Assembly: GCA_964612425.1 (NCBI GenBank)
Contig: CAZTDX010000014.1
Span: 1 to 59,547, forward strand
DNA: 59,547 nt
From: CAUJGP01 sp964612425
GTDB lineage: Bacteria; Bdellovibrionota; Bdellovibrionia; Bdellovibrionales; Bdellovibrionaceae
Direction of reading: 5' to 3'
Shown here: piece after piece, positions 25,739 through 34,114 of the stretch
Position numbering within the stretch: the stretch's first letter is position 1
Layout of the letters: every line of letters starts with the position of its first letter
Translations under genes and position numbers: made by a program
Notes under the pieces: generated by a model
What the model saw: only the letters and a program-made list of their open reading frames with translations
What the model was told of the DNA's origin: nothing
The model's database searches: none

Positions 25739-26878
25739 TCACAAAAATCGAGCGGTGAGTAGTAAATCTTGACCCTTAGTAGAAATTTCCATTCCTTGGA
25801 GGCGAGGACACTCCGATAATTTTTCTATCGAGAATAAGTGAAAAAGCCAACCCAACCCATTATTATCTCCGATGAGAAGAGGCGCCATAAACAAATAAAG
25901 TCGATCCATCTGCTTTTGATTAATAAACTCACTTATTGTGCTTCCGCCACCCTCCACTAAAACCGAGTGAACTTTGTACTTCCATAATTCTTGAGTGAGC
26001 TGCGCCAAATCGAGTATGGATTTTGAATCGGCATGAAAATCCACTGAAATAGAGTTAATCTTGAGTGCTTTTATTGTTTCTTGAAGTTTGCTATCTAAGT
26101 CATTCCCCGTAACCCAAACTATATTTTGGGCATCATGAGCAGCAAACAGTTTTGATTCTTTTAAAAACTTTAAGCCTCTCCCCTTTGGGTCAAGAACAAT
26201 CACCTTTAAAGTTTTCTGTGGAAACTGAGGATGCCGAATGGTGAGCGAGGGATTATCCATTAAAAAGGTATTTACTCCAACAAGAATAGCTTCATGCTCA
26301 GCACGCAACAAATGCGCGTTCAGCCTTGATTCTTCGCCTGTGATCCATTGACTTTGACCATTTTTCAAAGCCAGTTTTCCGTCTAAACTCACTGCCGCTT
26401 TAAGAGAAATAAAAGGTTTTTGATGCCGCATATTTTTTAAAAAATGCTCACAAAGCTGCTCTAACTTTTCTGTGTTGCCATTATAGTGCTTAACCCCAAT
26501 TCCAGCTTGGCGAATTATCTCTAAGCCTTTTCCCGCAACAAGGGGGTTGGGGTCCTGAAGTCCATAAATGACTTCGCTAAGAGGAAGGCGCGCCAGGGCC
26601 GCAGCACACGGTGGTGTCTTTCCATGATGGGCGCAGGGCTCTAGTGTTACAAACAAACGAGCGCTTTGTAGTTGATCAGTAGAAATTCCCTTTAAGGCAT
26701 TAATTTCGGCATGAGCCTCGCCGTAGCGCTGGTGATAACCTTTTGATAGAAGTCGATTATTTTTATCTAAGATCACGCATCCAACAGCCGGGTTGGGGCT
26801 CACCCACCCCCAGCCCTTTTGGCCTTCACTAATAGCTAAGGCCATGGCCTGATCATCTGTTAAAATTACTTCATCCAT
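25739..26878 (-). CDS. ribD: Riboflavin biosynthesis protein RibD
   Basis: A bifunctional enzyme of riboflavin synthesis. The N-terminal deaminase has the zinc and proton-shuttle motif HAEINAL and the PCAHHGKTPPC zinc ligands (about residues 50-90). The C-terminal reductase begins near residue 150 with KAAVSLDGKLAL and later has ILVGVNTFLMDNPSLTIR and VEGGGSTISEF. At 379 residues it is full length. The start overlaps the end of hmgA by 13 bases, so translation is coupled. No other rib genes are nearby. The pairing with a tyrosine-degradation gene is unusual. Confidence 0.95.
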   Translation of the reverse strand: MDEVILTDDQAMALAISEGQKGWGWVSPNPAVGCVILDKNNRLLSKGYHQRYGEAHAEINALKGISTDQLQSARLFVTLEPCAHHGKTPPCAAALARLPLSEVIYGLQDPNPLVAGKGLEIIRQAGIGVKHYNGNTEKLEQLCEHFLKNMRHQKPFISLKAAVSLDGKLALKNGQSQWITGEESRLNAHLLRAEHEAILVGVNTFLMDNPSLTIRHPQFPQKTLKVIVLDPKGRGLKFLKESKLFAAHDAQNIVWVTGNDLDSKLQETIKALKINSISVDFHADSKSILDLAQLTQELWKYKVHSVLVEGGGSTISEFINQKQMDRLYLFMAPLLIGDNNGLGWLFHLFSIEKLSECPRLQGMEISTKGQDLLLTARFL

Positions 26879-27972
26879 GATCGCCAATAATTCTCTACTT
26901 CAACTTCATTTAAAGGGTTATCGGCAATTAACGGACTCCAAGTATCAATCATCACTGCGTACTCATCCGTGTGTGTTTTATTTCCAATATTTTGGACAGC
27001 TTTAGGATGAGGTCCGTGAGGAAAACCTGCTGGGTGAAAGGACATCATTCCGGCATGCAAGTTATCTCGGCTAAAAAAATCACCGTCGTGATAAAATAAA
27101 ACTTCATCATAATCGATATTCTGATGATAAAAAGGAACTTTTAAAGCGTCAGCATCAGATTCAAGTGGCCGAGGCAAAAAGGTACACACTACAAAACCAT
27201 TTGCCGCAAATGTGGTGTGGGCACTGGGTGGAAGATGAACGCGAGCACTCAGCATTGGCATTAAGTCGCGAACATGCAGCGACACCGGAAAATAATCACC
27301 TTTCCATCCCACGGTATCATAAACACAATCTGTGTATTTAAAATTAGTAATTTGATCCAAGCGCTTAACAGAAACTTGAGTCACTTTTAGTTGACGTTCC
27401 TTTAGCGTTTGATCGCGCTTTGCTAAATCAGGCATTCCAAATGCTGCTTGATCGTAAAAAGCATTGCGACCGACCATCCCTCTTTCTGGTTCTCTATAAG
27501 CGCCTGATTTAGATTCAATCACTAAAAACTGACAGATATCAGAGGGCAAGATGGTGTGCATCACACATTTAGGCATTAATACATAAGATCCCTTTTCAAA
27601 AGATAGTTGACCATATTCCGTCAACATCACTCCTGAGCCACGATGGCAAAAGTACAAAGTTTCACCATCTGCATTTCGAATCGCTTGCTGGATTTGGGCT
27701 GAAGATGGGGTAGTCCAAAAATTATAAACGGTAACATCTGCATTATAGAGCAATCGCTGCCACGCTTCTGGTTTTTGTGGCATTTTCACTAAGTCATAAA
27801 GATGAGGTCGAAGTGGCCCTTCAATTTCAGTCCATCGAGTGCTTGGTTGCTTTCGGATTAAATGGGAAACTGGACCAAAGAAACCTTTCCTGCCCTGTTC
27901 CTCCTCAAAACATCCCTCAGGTATACCTTTGTGCCCTTGAGTCGTGAATCGTCCTTGCGAATGCTGAAACAT
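26866..27972 (-). CDS. hmgA: Homogentisate 1,2-dioxygenase-family protein
   Basis: A 368-residue cupin-fold, iron-dependent oxygenase that opens homogentisate in tyrosine/phenylalanine degradation. The metal-binding region is at residues 280-325: FYHQNIDYDEVLFYHDGDFF, then SFHPAGFPHGPHP. The protein is about 60 residues shorter than human or Pseudomonas HmgA and matches the shorter bacterial branch, so the exact substrate could differ. No fumarylacetoacetase or 4-hydroxyphenylpyruvate dioxygenase gene is nearby. ribD follows with a 13-base overlap. Family is clear, the reaction moderately certain. Confidence 0.8.
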   Translation of the reverse strand: MFQHSQGRFTTQGHKGIPEGCFEEEQGRKGFFGPVSHLIRKQPSTRWTEIEGPLRPHLYDLVKMPQKPEAWQRLLYNADVTVYNFWTTPSSAQIQQAIRNADGETLYFCHRGSGVMLTEYGQLSFEKGSYVLMPKCVMHTILPSDICQFLVIESKSGAYREPERGMVGRNAFYDQAAFGMPDLAKRDQTLKERQLKVTQVSVKRLDQITNFKYTDCVYDTVGWKGDYFPVSLHVRDLMPMLSARVHLPPSAHTTFAANGFVVCTFLPRPLESDADALKVPFYHQNIDYDEVLFYHDGDFFSRDNLHAGMMSFHPAGFPHGPHPKAVQNIGNKTHTDEYAVMIDTWSPLIADNPLNEVEVENYWRSWMK

Positions 27973-28143
27973 TTGTCTCTCCTTAATTTTAAAATTTCCA
28001 ATGAATAATGGAGGGACTAGGCTATAGCAGCAATACTTTGTGCGTCAACGCCCCTCGCTTGCTCTAAAGGTGTTTCCTCAAATAAGATGAAATGAGAGAT
28101 ATTTTGTCACTATTCCTGATTTTTTGGTTCCGGAGGACTGTTT

Positions 28144-29517
28144 ATGCGCACAAATGTTTTTGTTAATCGAACACTCAATCTTAAAAGAATTAAATATATT
28201 GGCCTCGATATGGATCACACTTTAATCCGTTATAACTCAGAGGCCTTCGAGCAGCTTTCCCATAACATTATGAAAGAAAAACTCATTGCCAATAAAGGCT
28301 ATCCGGAAATCATTCGAGCATTGCCATTTAAATTTGACCAAGCCATCCGCGGACTCGTCATTGACAGAAAAAAAGGGAATCTACTCAAGGTGAATCGGCA
28401 TAGTGCCATTCGCGCTAGCTTTCATGGTACCCAAGCGATTGATTTTAAAACTCAACAAAAAATGTATAAGTCCACTTATATTGACTTAAGTGATAATGAC
28501 TACATGGCTGTTGATACAACTTTTTCAATTTCTCTGGCGATCCTTTTTGCACAGATTGTGGATCTTAAAGAAAGTCGAGCAGACTTGCATTTTCCTGACT
28601 TTGCCGTGATTGCGGATGATGTCTTAGCGGCCCTTGATGAAGGCCATCGCGATGGAACTATAAAAAATGTCGTACGTGATGATCTCAATAAATACATTCT
28701 TAAAGATCCTTCTGTTGTACAAGGCTTGGAGACTTTTAAAAAACACGGCAAGAAAATTTTTATTTTAACTAATTCCGATTTTTACTACTCAAAACTTTTA
28801 CTTGATTACGCGATCAACCCTTTCTTAAAAGATCATGCGAGTTGGCAAGAGCTATTTGAAGTGGTGGTCACTTTCGCCCAAAAACCAAAATTCTTTTATG
28901 GCGATCAACGTTTTTTAAAAATTGATATTCAAAATGGCCTCATGTCTAACTTTGATTCTAAGTTAACGGCGGGTATTTACCAAGGTGGTAACGCCGCCAA
29001 GTTTACCTCAGATCTTAATTTACAGGGTGATGAAATTCTATATGTCGGCGACCATATCTATGGAGATATTCTTCGATTAAAAAAGGACTGCAACTGGCGT
29101 ACAGCGATGGTTATTGAAGAACTTAATGAAGAAATCATCTCGGATGAAAAGGCCACTCCAGTGAATCATGAAATTGAGCTACTCATGGAAAAAAAGGAAC
29201 CCTTTGAAACAGAACTCACCGAAATTATGACAAACAAAGTAGATCGCGGGGCTAATAATGATTCTCGACTGAACGAATTACAAAAAATAATCACTGATAT
29301 TGATACGCAAATCAGTGTTCTCATTAAAAAACAGCAAATGCTCTACAACCCTTACTGGGGACAACTTATGCGCGCTGGTAATGAAGAAAGCTATTTCGCC
29401 TATCAGGTCGAGCGCTACGCTTGTATTTACATGACCAAACTGGTTAATCTTTTGGAGCTTTCCCCACGCACTTATTTCCGTGCGCCGAGAAGACTTCTTC
29501 CGCACGAAATGGCTTAA
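28144..29517 (+). CDS. HAD-superfamily 5'-nucleotidase (HAD-IG type)
   Basis: A 457-residue cytosolic phosphatase of the IMP/GMP-specific purine 5'-nucleotidase group (cN-II-like). The nucleophile and acid are Asp22 and Asp24 in GLDMDHTLI. Motif II is FILTNSDF near residue 216, and the Mg-binding motif is VGDHIYGDILRLKK near 300. A C-terminal helical region (residues 340-457) is typical. GGAGG precedes the ATG. It stands alone in a forward unit upstream of the ribosomal L21 promoter. Such proteins occur in Legionella and Bdellovibrio as well as eukaryotes. Confidence 0.85.
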   Translation: MRTNVFVNRTLNLKRIKYIGLDMDHTLIRYNSEAFEQLSHNIMKEKLIANKGYPEIIRALPFKFDQAIRGLVIDRKKGNLLKVNRHSAIRASFHGTQAIDFKTQQKMYKSTYIDLSDNDYMAVDTTFSISLAILFAQIVDLKESRADLHFPDFAVIADDVLAALDEGHRDGTIKNVVRDDLNKYILKDPSVVQGLETFKKHGKKIFILTNSDFYYSKLLLDYAINPFLKDHASWQELFEVVVTFAQKPKFFYGDQRFLKIDIQNGLMSNFDSKLTAGIYQGGNAAKFTSDLNLQGDEILYVGDHIYGDILRLKKDCNWRTAMVIEELNEEIISDEKATPVNHEIELLMEKKEPFETELTEIMTNKVDRGANNDSRLNELQKIITDIDTQISVLIKKQQMLYNPYWGQLMRAGNEESYFAYQVERYACIYMTKLVNLLELSPRTYFRAPRRLLPHEMA

Positions 29518-29522
29518 GTTTC

Positions 29523-29549
29523 TTTACATTTAGTTTCTTTTTGTATAAT
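29523..29549 (+). promoter_or_regulatory. Putative sigma-70 promoter for rplU
   Basis: A consensus TATAAT (29544-29549) lies 15 bases after TTTACA (29523-29528), six bases after the stop of the nucleotidase gene and about 130 bases before rplU. A spacing of 15 is a little short, but the -10 element is perfect. Confidence 0.55.
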
Positions 29550-29619
29550 TAGCCTGTAGTGCTCCCTGTTAATTTTTGAAGTGCCGTTCAAATTCCCCGT
29601 TCCACTAAAGAAAAGCATT

Positions 29620-29654
29620 GACTCGGGTGGGACGCGGTGGCAATAAAACGAGTC
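29620..29654 (+). promoter_or_regulatory. Hairpin in the rplU leader
   Basis: GACTCG (29620-29625) pairs with CGAGTC (29649-29654) around a 23-base loop, then TTCTTTT follows. It lies in the 5' leader of rplU, where other bacteria have autoregulatory L21 leaders. No known leader class is recognised, so autoregulation is a guess; it could also be an early attenuator. Confidence 0.35.
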
Positions 29655-29679
29655 TTCTTTTGTCGTTTGGAGGTTTGAA

Positions 29680-30225
29680 ATGTACGCAGTTATTCGTACT
29701 GGTGGAAAACAATATAAAGTTCAACCTGGTGATGTTCTTAAAGTTGAAAAAATTGAACAAAACCTTGGATCAGAATTTGATTTAACAGATGTTTTAATGG
29801 TCGGAGGCGAAAAGCTTCATGTTGGACAACCTGTTTTGCAAAATGCTAAAGTAACTGTGGTTGTAACTAAACAAGCAAGAGCTCCAAAAGTGATTGTTTT
29901 TAAGAAAAAACGTCGTCAGGGTTACAGAAGGACCCAAGGTCACAGACAATATTTTACAGAATTATTTATCAAAGCAATTACTGCTCCTGATGGACAAACA
30001 TCTCAAACGGATAAGGCACCAAAGATATTTGATGCTGAAGCCAAAAAAGAAGCAAAACAAAAGGCAAAAGAGCAGTCAGTAAGCAAATCTGAAGCATCAG
30101 GTGCTAAGAAAGCAGCAGCAAAAACTGCAAAGAAAAAAACGACTAAAAAAGCAGCTGGAGCCAAGAAGGCAAAAACAACTAAGAAAACTGCTACAAAAAA
30201 GAAAACGACTAAAAAGGCAAAATAA
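29680..30225 (+). CDS. rplU: 50S ribosomal protein L21 with long basic C-terminal tail
   Basis: Residues 1-103 are ordinary L21 (MYAVIRTGGKQYKVQPGDVL at the start, KKKRRQGYRRTQGHRQYFT near 70-90, normal length about 103). Residues 104-181 add about 78 residues, almost all Lys, Ala, Thr and Gln (KKAAAKTAKKKTTKKAAGAK and similar), resembling histone H1-like tails. The nucleotide sequence is repetitive but the frame is open. GGAGG precedes the ATG. rpmA follows after ten bases. The tail cannot be part of the buried L21 core and may contact rRNA, membrane or DNA; its role is unknown. Confidence 0.95.
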   Translation: MYAVIRTGGKQYKVQPGDVLKVEKIEQNLGSEFDLTDVLMVGGEKLHVGQPVLQNAKVTVVVTKQARAPKVIVFKKKRRQGYRRTQGHRQYFTELFIKAITAPDGQTSQTDKAPKIFDAEAKKEAKQKAKEQSVSKSEASGAKKAAAKTAKKKTTKKAAGAKKAKTTKKTATKKKTTKKAK

Positions 30226-30235
30226 GGGGTGATTT

Positions 30236-30493
30236 ATGGCATCGAAGAAGGCCGGCGGTAGTACCAAAAACGGTAGAGATAGTAGTGGCCAGAGATTAGG
30301 GATTAAAAGATTTGGTGGTGAAAAAGTTCTTCCTGGTACAATTTTAGTTCGCCAAAGAGGAACCCAGTACCTTATCGGTAAAAATGTAAAAATGGGTCGT
30401 GATTTTACAATCTACTCTATCGTAGAGGGTCTTGTAAAATTTGAACGACATGATAAGCAAAAATTTAGAATTAGTGTTTATCCTGCTGCCTAA
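30236..30493 (+). CDS. rpmA: 50S ribosomal protein L27
   Basis: An 85-residue L27 of normal length, with the N-terminal arm that reaches the peptidyl-transferase centre (MASKKAGGSTKNGRDSSGQR) and the RQRGTQYLIGKNVKMGRD core. The second-position Ser replaces the usual His. There is no N-terminal pro-sequence of the Firmicutes kind. It is co-transcribed with rplU, and a strong terminator follows 50 bases on. Confidence 0.97.
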   Translation: MASKKAGGSTKNGRDSSGQRLGIKRFGGEKVLPGTILVRQRGTQYLIGKNVKMGRDFTIYSIVEGLVKFERHDKQKFRISVYPAA

Positions 30494-30540
30494 AAAGGTT
30501 GCTCGAGTAAAGCTAGTTTGCTAAATCAATGCAAAAGGAG

Positions 30541-30565
30541 AAAGGAGCCGGTGGCTCCTTTTTTT
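30541..30565 (+). terminator. Strong intrinsic terminator directly before obgE
   Basis: AAAGGAGCC (30541-30549) pairs with GGCTCCTTT (30553-30561) around a three-base loop, ending in a seven-T run (30559-30565). The obgE ATG is at 30570, so the 3' end of the hairpin lies only nine bases before it. It ends the rplU-rpmA mRNA and contains the only GGAG-type ribosome site near obgE. Confidence 0.8.
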
Positions 30566-30569
30566 ATGT

Positions 30570-31616
30570 ATGAAATTTGTCGATGAAATTCAATTAACAG
30601 TCTCTTCAGGCAAGGGTGGTCCCGGTTGCGTTAGTTTCCGCCGTGAAGCAATGACCCCTAGAGGTGGACCCGACGGTGGAGATGGTGGAAAAGGTGGAGA
30701 CCTCATCATCAAAGTGGACCCACATTTAAATTCATTGGTCGACTTTAGAGCTCACAAAAAGTATGCCGCTCAAGATGGTCGCCAAGGGGCTGGCGCTAAT
30801 ATGAGTGGTGCCGATGGCGAAAATCTTGTTTTAAGAGTTCCTCAAGGGACTCTTGTGCGTACAATCGAAGGTCATATTATTGTTGATTTTACTGATACTC
30901 ATGAGCTGACTTTACTCAAAGGTGGCCGTGGGGGCAAAGGGAACACCTTTTTTAAAACCAGTATCAATCAAGCGCCAGAGCATGCCCAACCCGGAGAACC
31001 CGGTGAGGAAATGCAAATTATTTTAGAATTAAAATTAATCGCCGATGTCGGCATTCTTGGTTATCCTAACGCTGGTAAATCTACTTTAATTTCTCGAATT
31101 TCTGCGGCAAAACCTAAAATTGCGGATTATCCTTTTACAACACTCACTCCCAATCTTGGAGTTGTGAAGGTTGATGACTATCGCTCCTTTGTTGTGGCTG
31201 ACATTCCTGGATTGATTGAAGGTGCAAGCTCTGGACATGGCCTTGGTATTCAGTTTTTAAAGCATATTGAGCGTACTGGTCTATTTATTCATCTCATTGA
31301 TATTTCTGGGTTCTCCGGTCGTGACCCACTCGACGATTTTAAAGTTATAAATAATGAGCTCCTCACCTATGATATAAATAATCATGAGAAAGAGGGATAT
31401 GTTCCTTTAGCAAATCGGCAACAAATAGTTGTTTTCAATAAAGCCGATGCGATCAATGAAGAAGATTTAGAGGCGCTAAAAAAACGTTTTAAAAAAATTA
31501 ATGCCATTGAGCCACTAGTAATCTCTGCGGTGACAGGCTTAGGCGTGAAAGATTTAATTAATAAGATTTCAAAAATCATACTTCGTGAAAATAAAGATGA
31601 GGTTCCTCATGCGTAA
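30570..31616 (+). CDS. obgE: GTPase ObgE/CgtA
   Basis: A 348-residue ribosome-associated GTPase involved in large-subunit maturation and stress response. The glycine-rich Obg fold occupies residues 1-158 (GPGCVSFRREAMTPRGGPDG and a later GGRGGKGNTFFKTS). The G domain follows: G1 GYPNAGKSTL near residue 166, G3 DIPGLIEGASSGHGLG, G4 NKAD, then the SAVTG motif. No ribosome site is spaced correctly before the ATG; the terminator occupies that region, so the message may be leaderless or read through. The nadD-rsfS gene overlaps the stop by eight bases. Confidence 0.96.
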   Translation: MKFVDEIQLTVSSGKGGPGCVSFRREAMTPRGGPDGGDGGKGGDLIIKVDPHLNSLVDFRAHKKYAAQDGRQGAGANMSGADGENLVLRVPQGTLVRTIEGHIIVDFTDTHELTLLKGGRGGKGNTFFKTSINQAPEHAQPGEPGEEMQIILELKLIADVGILGYPNAGKSTLISRISAAKPKIADYPFTTLTPNLGVVKVDDYRSFVVADIPGLIEGASSGHGLGIQFLKHIERTGLFIHLIDISGFSGRDPLDDFKVINNELLTYDINNHEKEGYVPLANRQQIVVFNKADAINEEDLEALKKRFKKINAIEPLVISAVTGLGVKDLINKISKIILRENKDEVPHA

Positions 31617-32616
31617 AATTGGAATTTTCGGTGGAAGTTTTAACCCACCACACTTGGGTCATGTTAATGCAGCAACCACAATACAAAAAAAATTGGGTCT
31701 TGATTTAATCTATGTTGTTCCTGCTGCTCAAAATCCACTCAAGCATCCCATCGAGGGAGCAACCCCCGAGCAGCGACTTCAAATGACCCAGTTAGCATTT
31801 GCTACGTATGGTGATAAATTTGTTGTAGATGACAGCGAAATACAACGCGGTGGCAAGAGTTACACGATTGATACACTAAAACAGATTCAGAGTCGACACC
31901 CTCAAGTAGAACTCTATTTAATCCTCGGTTTTGATGCTTTTGAAGAGTTTGGCTCATGGAAAGATGCGGATAAAATTTTAGAAATGGCCAATCTTATCGT
32001 AGCCAGTAGGCCAGGGGGCGAGTTTCCTGAAACTAAGGAAGAACTACCACCTTTTTTTAAATCCCTCGCTGGTGATTTTGAATTTAATATTATTGAACTC
32101 AAAACTAAGAAGAACATTCAATTTATCTCTCTTCAAGATATCGAAGTTTCTGCTGCTGACTTGAGAAAAAAAATTCGAGCACAAAGAAACACTGAAAAAT
32201 TTCTTCCACTCTCTGTAGAAAGTTATATTCGCGAGCATCACCTGTACCAAGCCATTGGACCCAAAGTTGGTGATTATGAAAAATTCACTCGATTTTGTGC
32301 TGACTTTTTGAATTCAAAAAAAGCCATTAGTGTGCGCGCATTTGATTTGCGAGAGATGGTTTCTCCCACGGAGTTTTCATTGATCGCATCAGGCACTAGC
32401 ACTCGACATGCCGTTAGCTTAGCAGAAAATCTAATTCAAGCCGTTAAAGACGAATATGGAGTGTACCCTCAGAGTCTTGAAGGTATTTCAGAAGGTCGCT
32501 GGGTTCTTGTTGATTATGGTTCATTGATCGTTCACGTATTTTACGATTTTGCACGACAAGAATATCAATTAGAACAACTTTGGCAAAAAGGGCAGGAGAT
32601 GAAATTAACACCCTGA
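31609..32616 (+). CDS. nadD: Fused nicotinate-nucleotide adenylyltransferase and RsfS-like protein
   Basis: A 335-residue chain with two domains. Residues 1-210 are NadD: GIFGGSFNPPHLGHV nucleotide motif, then FDAFEEFGSWKDADKIL and, near 178, VSAADLRKKIR (the ISST-R-type motif). This makes nicotinate adenine dinucleotide for NAD synthesis. Residues 225-335 are the RsfS/iojap domain: KAISVRAFDLREMVSPTEF, then DYGSLIVHVFYDFAR, a silencing factor that binds L14 and keeps ribosomal subunits apart. There is no stop between them. In many genomes the two are adjacent separate genes. The ATG at 31609 follows GATGAGG and overlaps the obgE stop. Confidence 0.9.
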   Translation: MRKIGIFGGSFNPPHLGHVNAATTIQKKLGLDLIYVVPAAQNPLKHPIEGATPEQRLQMTQLAFATYGDKFVVDDSEIQRGGKSYTIDTLKQIQSRHPQVELYLILGFDAFEEFGSWKDADKILEMANLIVASRPGGEFPETKEELPPFFKSLAGDFEFNIIELKTKKNIQFISLQDIEVSAADLRKKIRAQRNTEKFLPLSVESYIREHHLYQAIGPKVGDYEKFTRFCADFLNSKKAISVRAFDLREMVSPTEFSLIASGTSTRHAVSLAENLIQAVKDEYGVYPQSLEGISEGRWVLVDYGSLIVHVFYDFARQEYQLEQLWQKGQEMKLTP

Positions 32617-32623
32617 TTTTAAG

Positions 32624-33235
32624 TTAGAGCTTCTTTTCTTCTGTCACCGCAACCTTATTGTTGATTAAATCGGCGATTGCCTTGGGATTCATTTCACTTC
32701 CCTCGGTTCTTCCTATTACTCTACCCTCTGTATCCAAAGCCACTAAGGCAAAGGAGTGCTCAAACTCACCATTGGGTAAACTCTTGTATTTAAAATCAAT
32801 GAGATTCGATATTTCACGAACGTTGGCCTCCTCTTTGGATCTCAAGAATGTCCAGCGATCGAGACTTAAATGATTTTTATTTGCATATTTTAACATTACG
32901 GCAGGAGTGTCTCTTTTTAAATCAAAAGTGATCAAAACAAAATTTGTTTTATTCTTAGCTTTTTCAGAAAGAAGCTTATCCACGTCTTTCATCTTGGCCA
33001 CTGTCATCGGGCAGGAGGAAGTACACCCCATATAGATCATGGACATAATAACAAACTTTCCTTTGAAATCGGAAATTTTAAGTGTTTTATCACTTTGAGT
33101 TGTCCACTCGGATTGAGCCTGATAAATGGAATCTCCGGGAAGATCAGCAGCGATTACTTTTTTGGAGTTAAACAAAACGCTGAGAGCTAATATTATTAAT
33201 ATAGAATTAACTAAACTTAGTTTATTATTTTTCAT
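32624..33235 (-). CDS. SCO1/SenC-family copper-binding thioredoxin-fold protein
   Basis: A 203-residue exported protein with a Sec signal ending near residue 30 (VIAA-DLP). The thioredoxin-like fold has the copper site CTSSCP with Cys71 and Cys75, and the third ligand His160 in EHSFALV. SCO proteins deliver copper to cytochrome oxidase or other copper enzymes; next to nirK, the likely client is copper nitrite reductase. Its start overlaps the stop of the preceding FGE-like gene by four bases. It converges on the nadD gene, with seven bases between. Confidence 0.9.
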   Translation of the reverse strand: MKNNKLSLVNSILIILALSVLFNSKKVIAADLPGDSIYQAQSEWTTQSDKTLKISDFKGKFVIMSMIYMGCTSSCPMTVAKMKDVDKLLSEKAKNKTNFVLITFDLKRDTPAVMLKYANKNHLSLDRWTFLRSKEEANVREISNLIDFKYKSLPNGEFEHSFALVALDTEGRVIGRTEGSEMNPKAIADLINNKVAVTEEKKL

Positions 33236-34002
33236 AAATCATCCTTTGCACACCTGAAGCCAAGATTGGCGACAGCATAATTAGCTTTTAAACTACTTCT
33301 AAAACCAAAACGTAAAAATGCGGCGTAATCACTCTTGTCTGCGGCATTGGCAGAGCCACTTCCACAGTAAAATGCTTTATCCAGTGAGCCATCAGCTCGA
33401 GACTCCCCTGTTACCATCGCAGAGTTAAAATCTAACGTCCACTCCCAGATCAGTCCATGAAGATTAGATACCCCAGTCGTATTTTTAAATCCAACTTTAA
33501 CCGATGGCAAAATCTCTGGAGTAGGGACAGAGTACCAATCCAGGATAATTTTTTTGGTATCATGACCAGGGATAGCTTGTGAAGCCACAAACTCCCATTC
33601 ATTAATTGTAGGCATTCGCAAGCCTTTAAAACTACAATAGGCTTTGGCCGCATGCCATGAAATAAAGACTACAGGGCTGTCTGGAGGTGCTTTAGGCCCT
33701 AACTCTAAGTCGCCCTTCCAATGGCTCAAGTAAGTGCTCTCGATTAATATGGTTTTACTCTTCATTGGGGTTCGTTGCCACAAAGGTTCTGCTTTTAAGA
33801 ATTCTAAAAATTCCTGGTTGGTCACAGGATTTTCATCAATGAAAAAGCTCTTCACGGTGACTGGTTTTTTTTGACTACCATAAAGTGGGGTAAAAGTTCC
33901 GCCCTTTACTTTAATAAGATTTGCTCGAGCGCTCTCACATAAAAATGAGCTGATAACTAAAAAGAAAAATAGCGGTAAAATTAAAAAACTTTTATTCTTC
34001 AT
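33232..34002 (-). CDS. Exported SUMF1/formylglycine-generating-enzyme-like protein
   Basis: A 256-residue exported protein (signal to about residue 27) with the FGE-sulfatase domain: KVKGGTFTPLYGS, then FFIDENPVTNQEFLEFL, PVVFISWHAAKAYCSFKGLRMPT, and the ending FGFRSSLKANYAVANLGFRCA. The Cys pair that makes formylglycine is not evident (only Cys in YCSF and the terminal FRCA), so enzyme activity is doubtful; many bacterial relatives act as non-enzymatic partners. It sits between nirK (112 bases upstream of it) and the SCO gene and probably assists nitrite-reductase maturation; this is inference. Confidence 0.8.
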   Translation of the reverse strand: MKNKSFLILPLFFFLVISSFLCESARANLIKVKGGTFTPLYGSQKKPVTVKSFFIDENPVTNQEFLEFLKAEPLWQRTPMKSKTILIESTYLSHWKGDLELGPKAPPDSPVVFISWHAAKAYCSFKGLRMPTINEWEFVASQAIPGHDTKKIILDWYSVPTPEILPSVKVGFKNTTGVSNLHGLIWEWTLDFNSAMVTGESRADGSLDKAFYCGSGSANAADKSDYAAFLRFGFRSSLKANYAVANLGFRCAKDDL

Positions 34003-34051
34003 AAACTATTTCTCTTTGTTTTAAGTTCATAATCATTTCTTTATTCAATAA

Positions 34052-34083
34052 TAAGGGGATGATCTTATCAAGCCATCCCCTTA
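34052..34083 (-). terminator. Hairpin after nirK
   Basis: TAAGGGGATG and CATCCCCTTA form a perfect 10-bp stem with a 12-base loop, 32 bases after the nirK stop on its strand. The 3' flank (TTATTATTG) is T-rich but interrupted. It probably reduces read-through from nirK into the FGE-like and SCO genes. Confidence 0.55.
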
Positions 34084-34114
34084 CGTCCAAGCTTATTTTG
34101 TTATAAAATACTAC

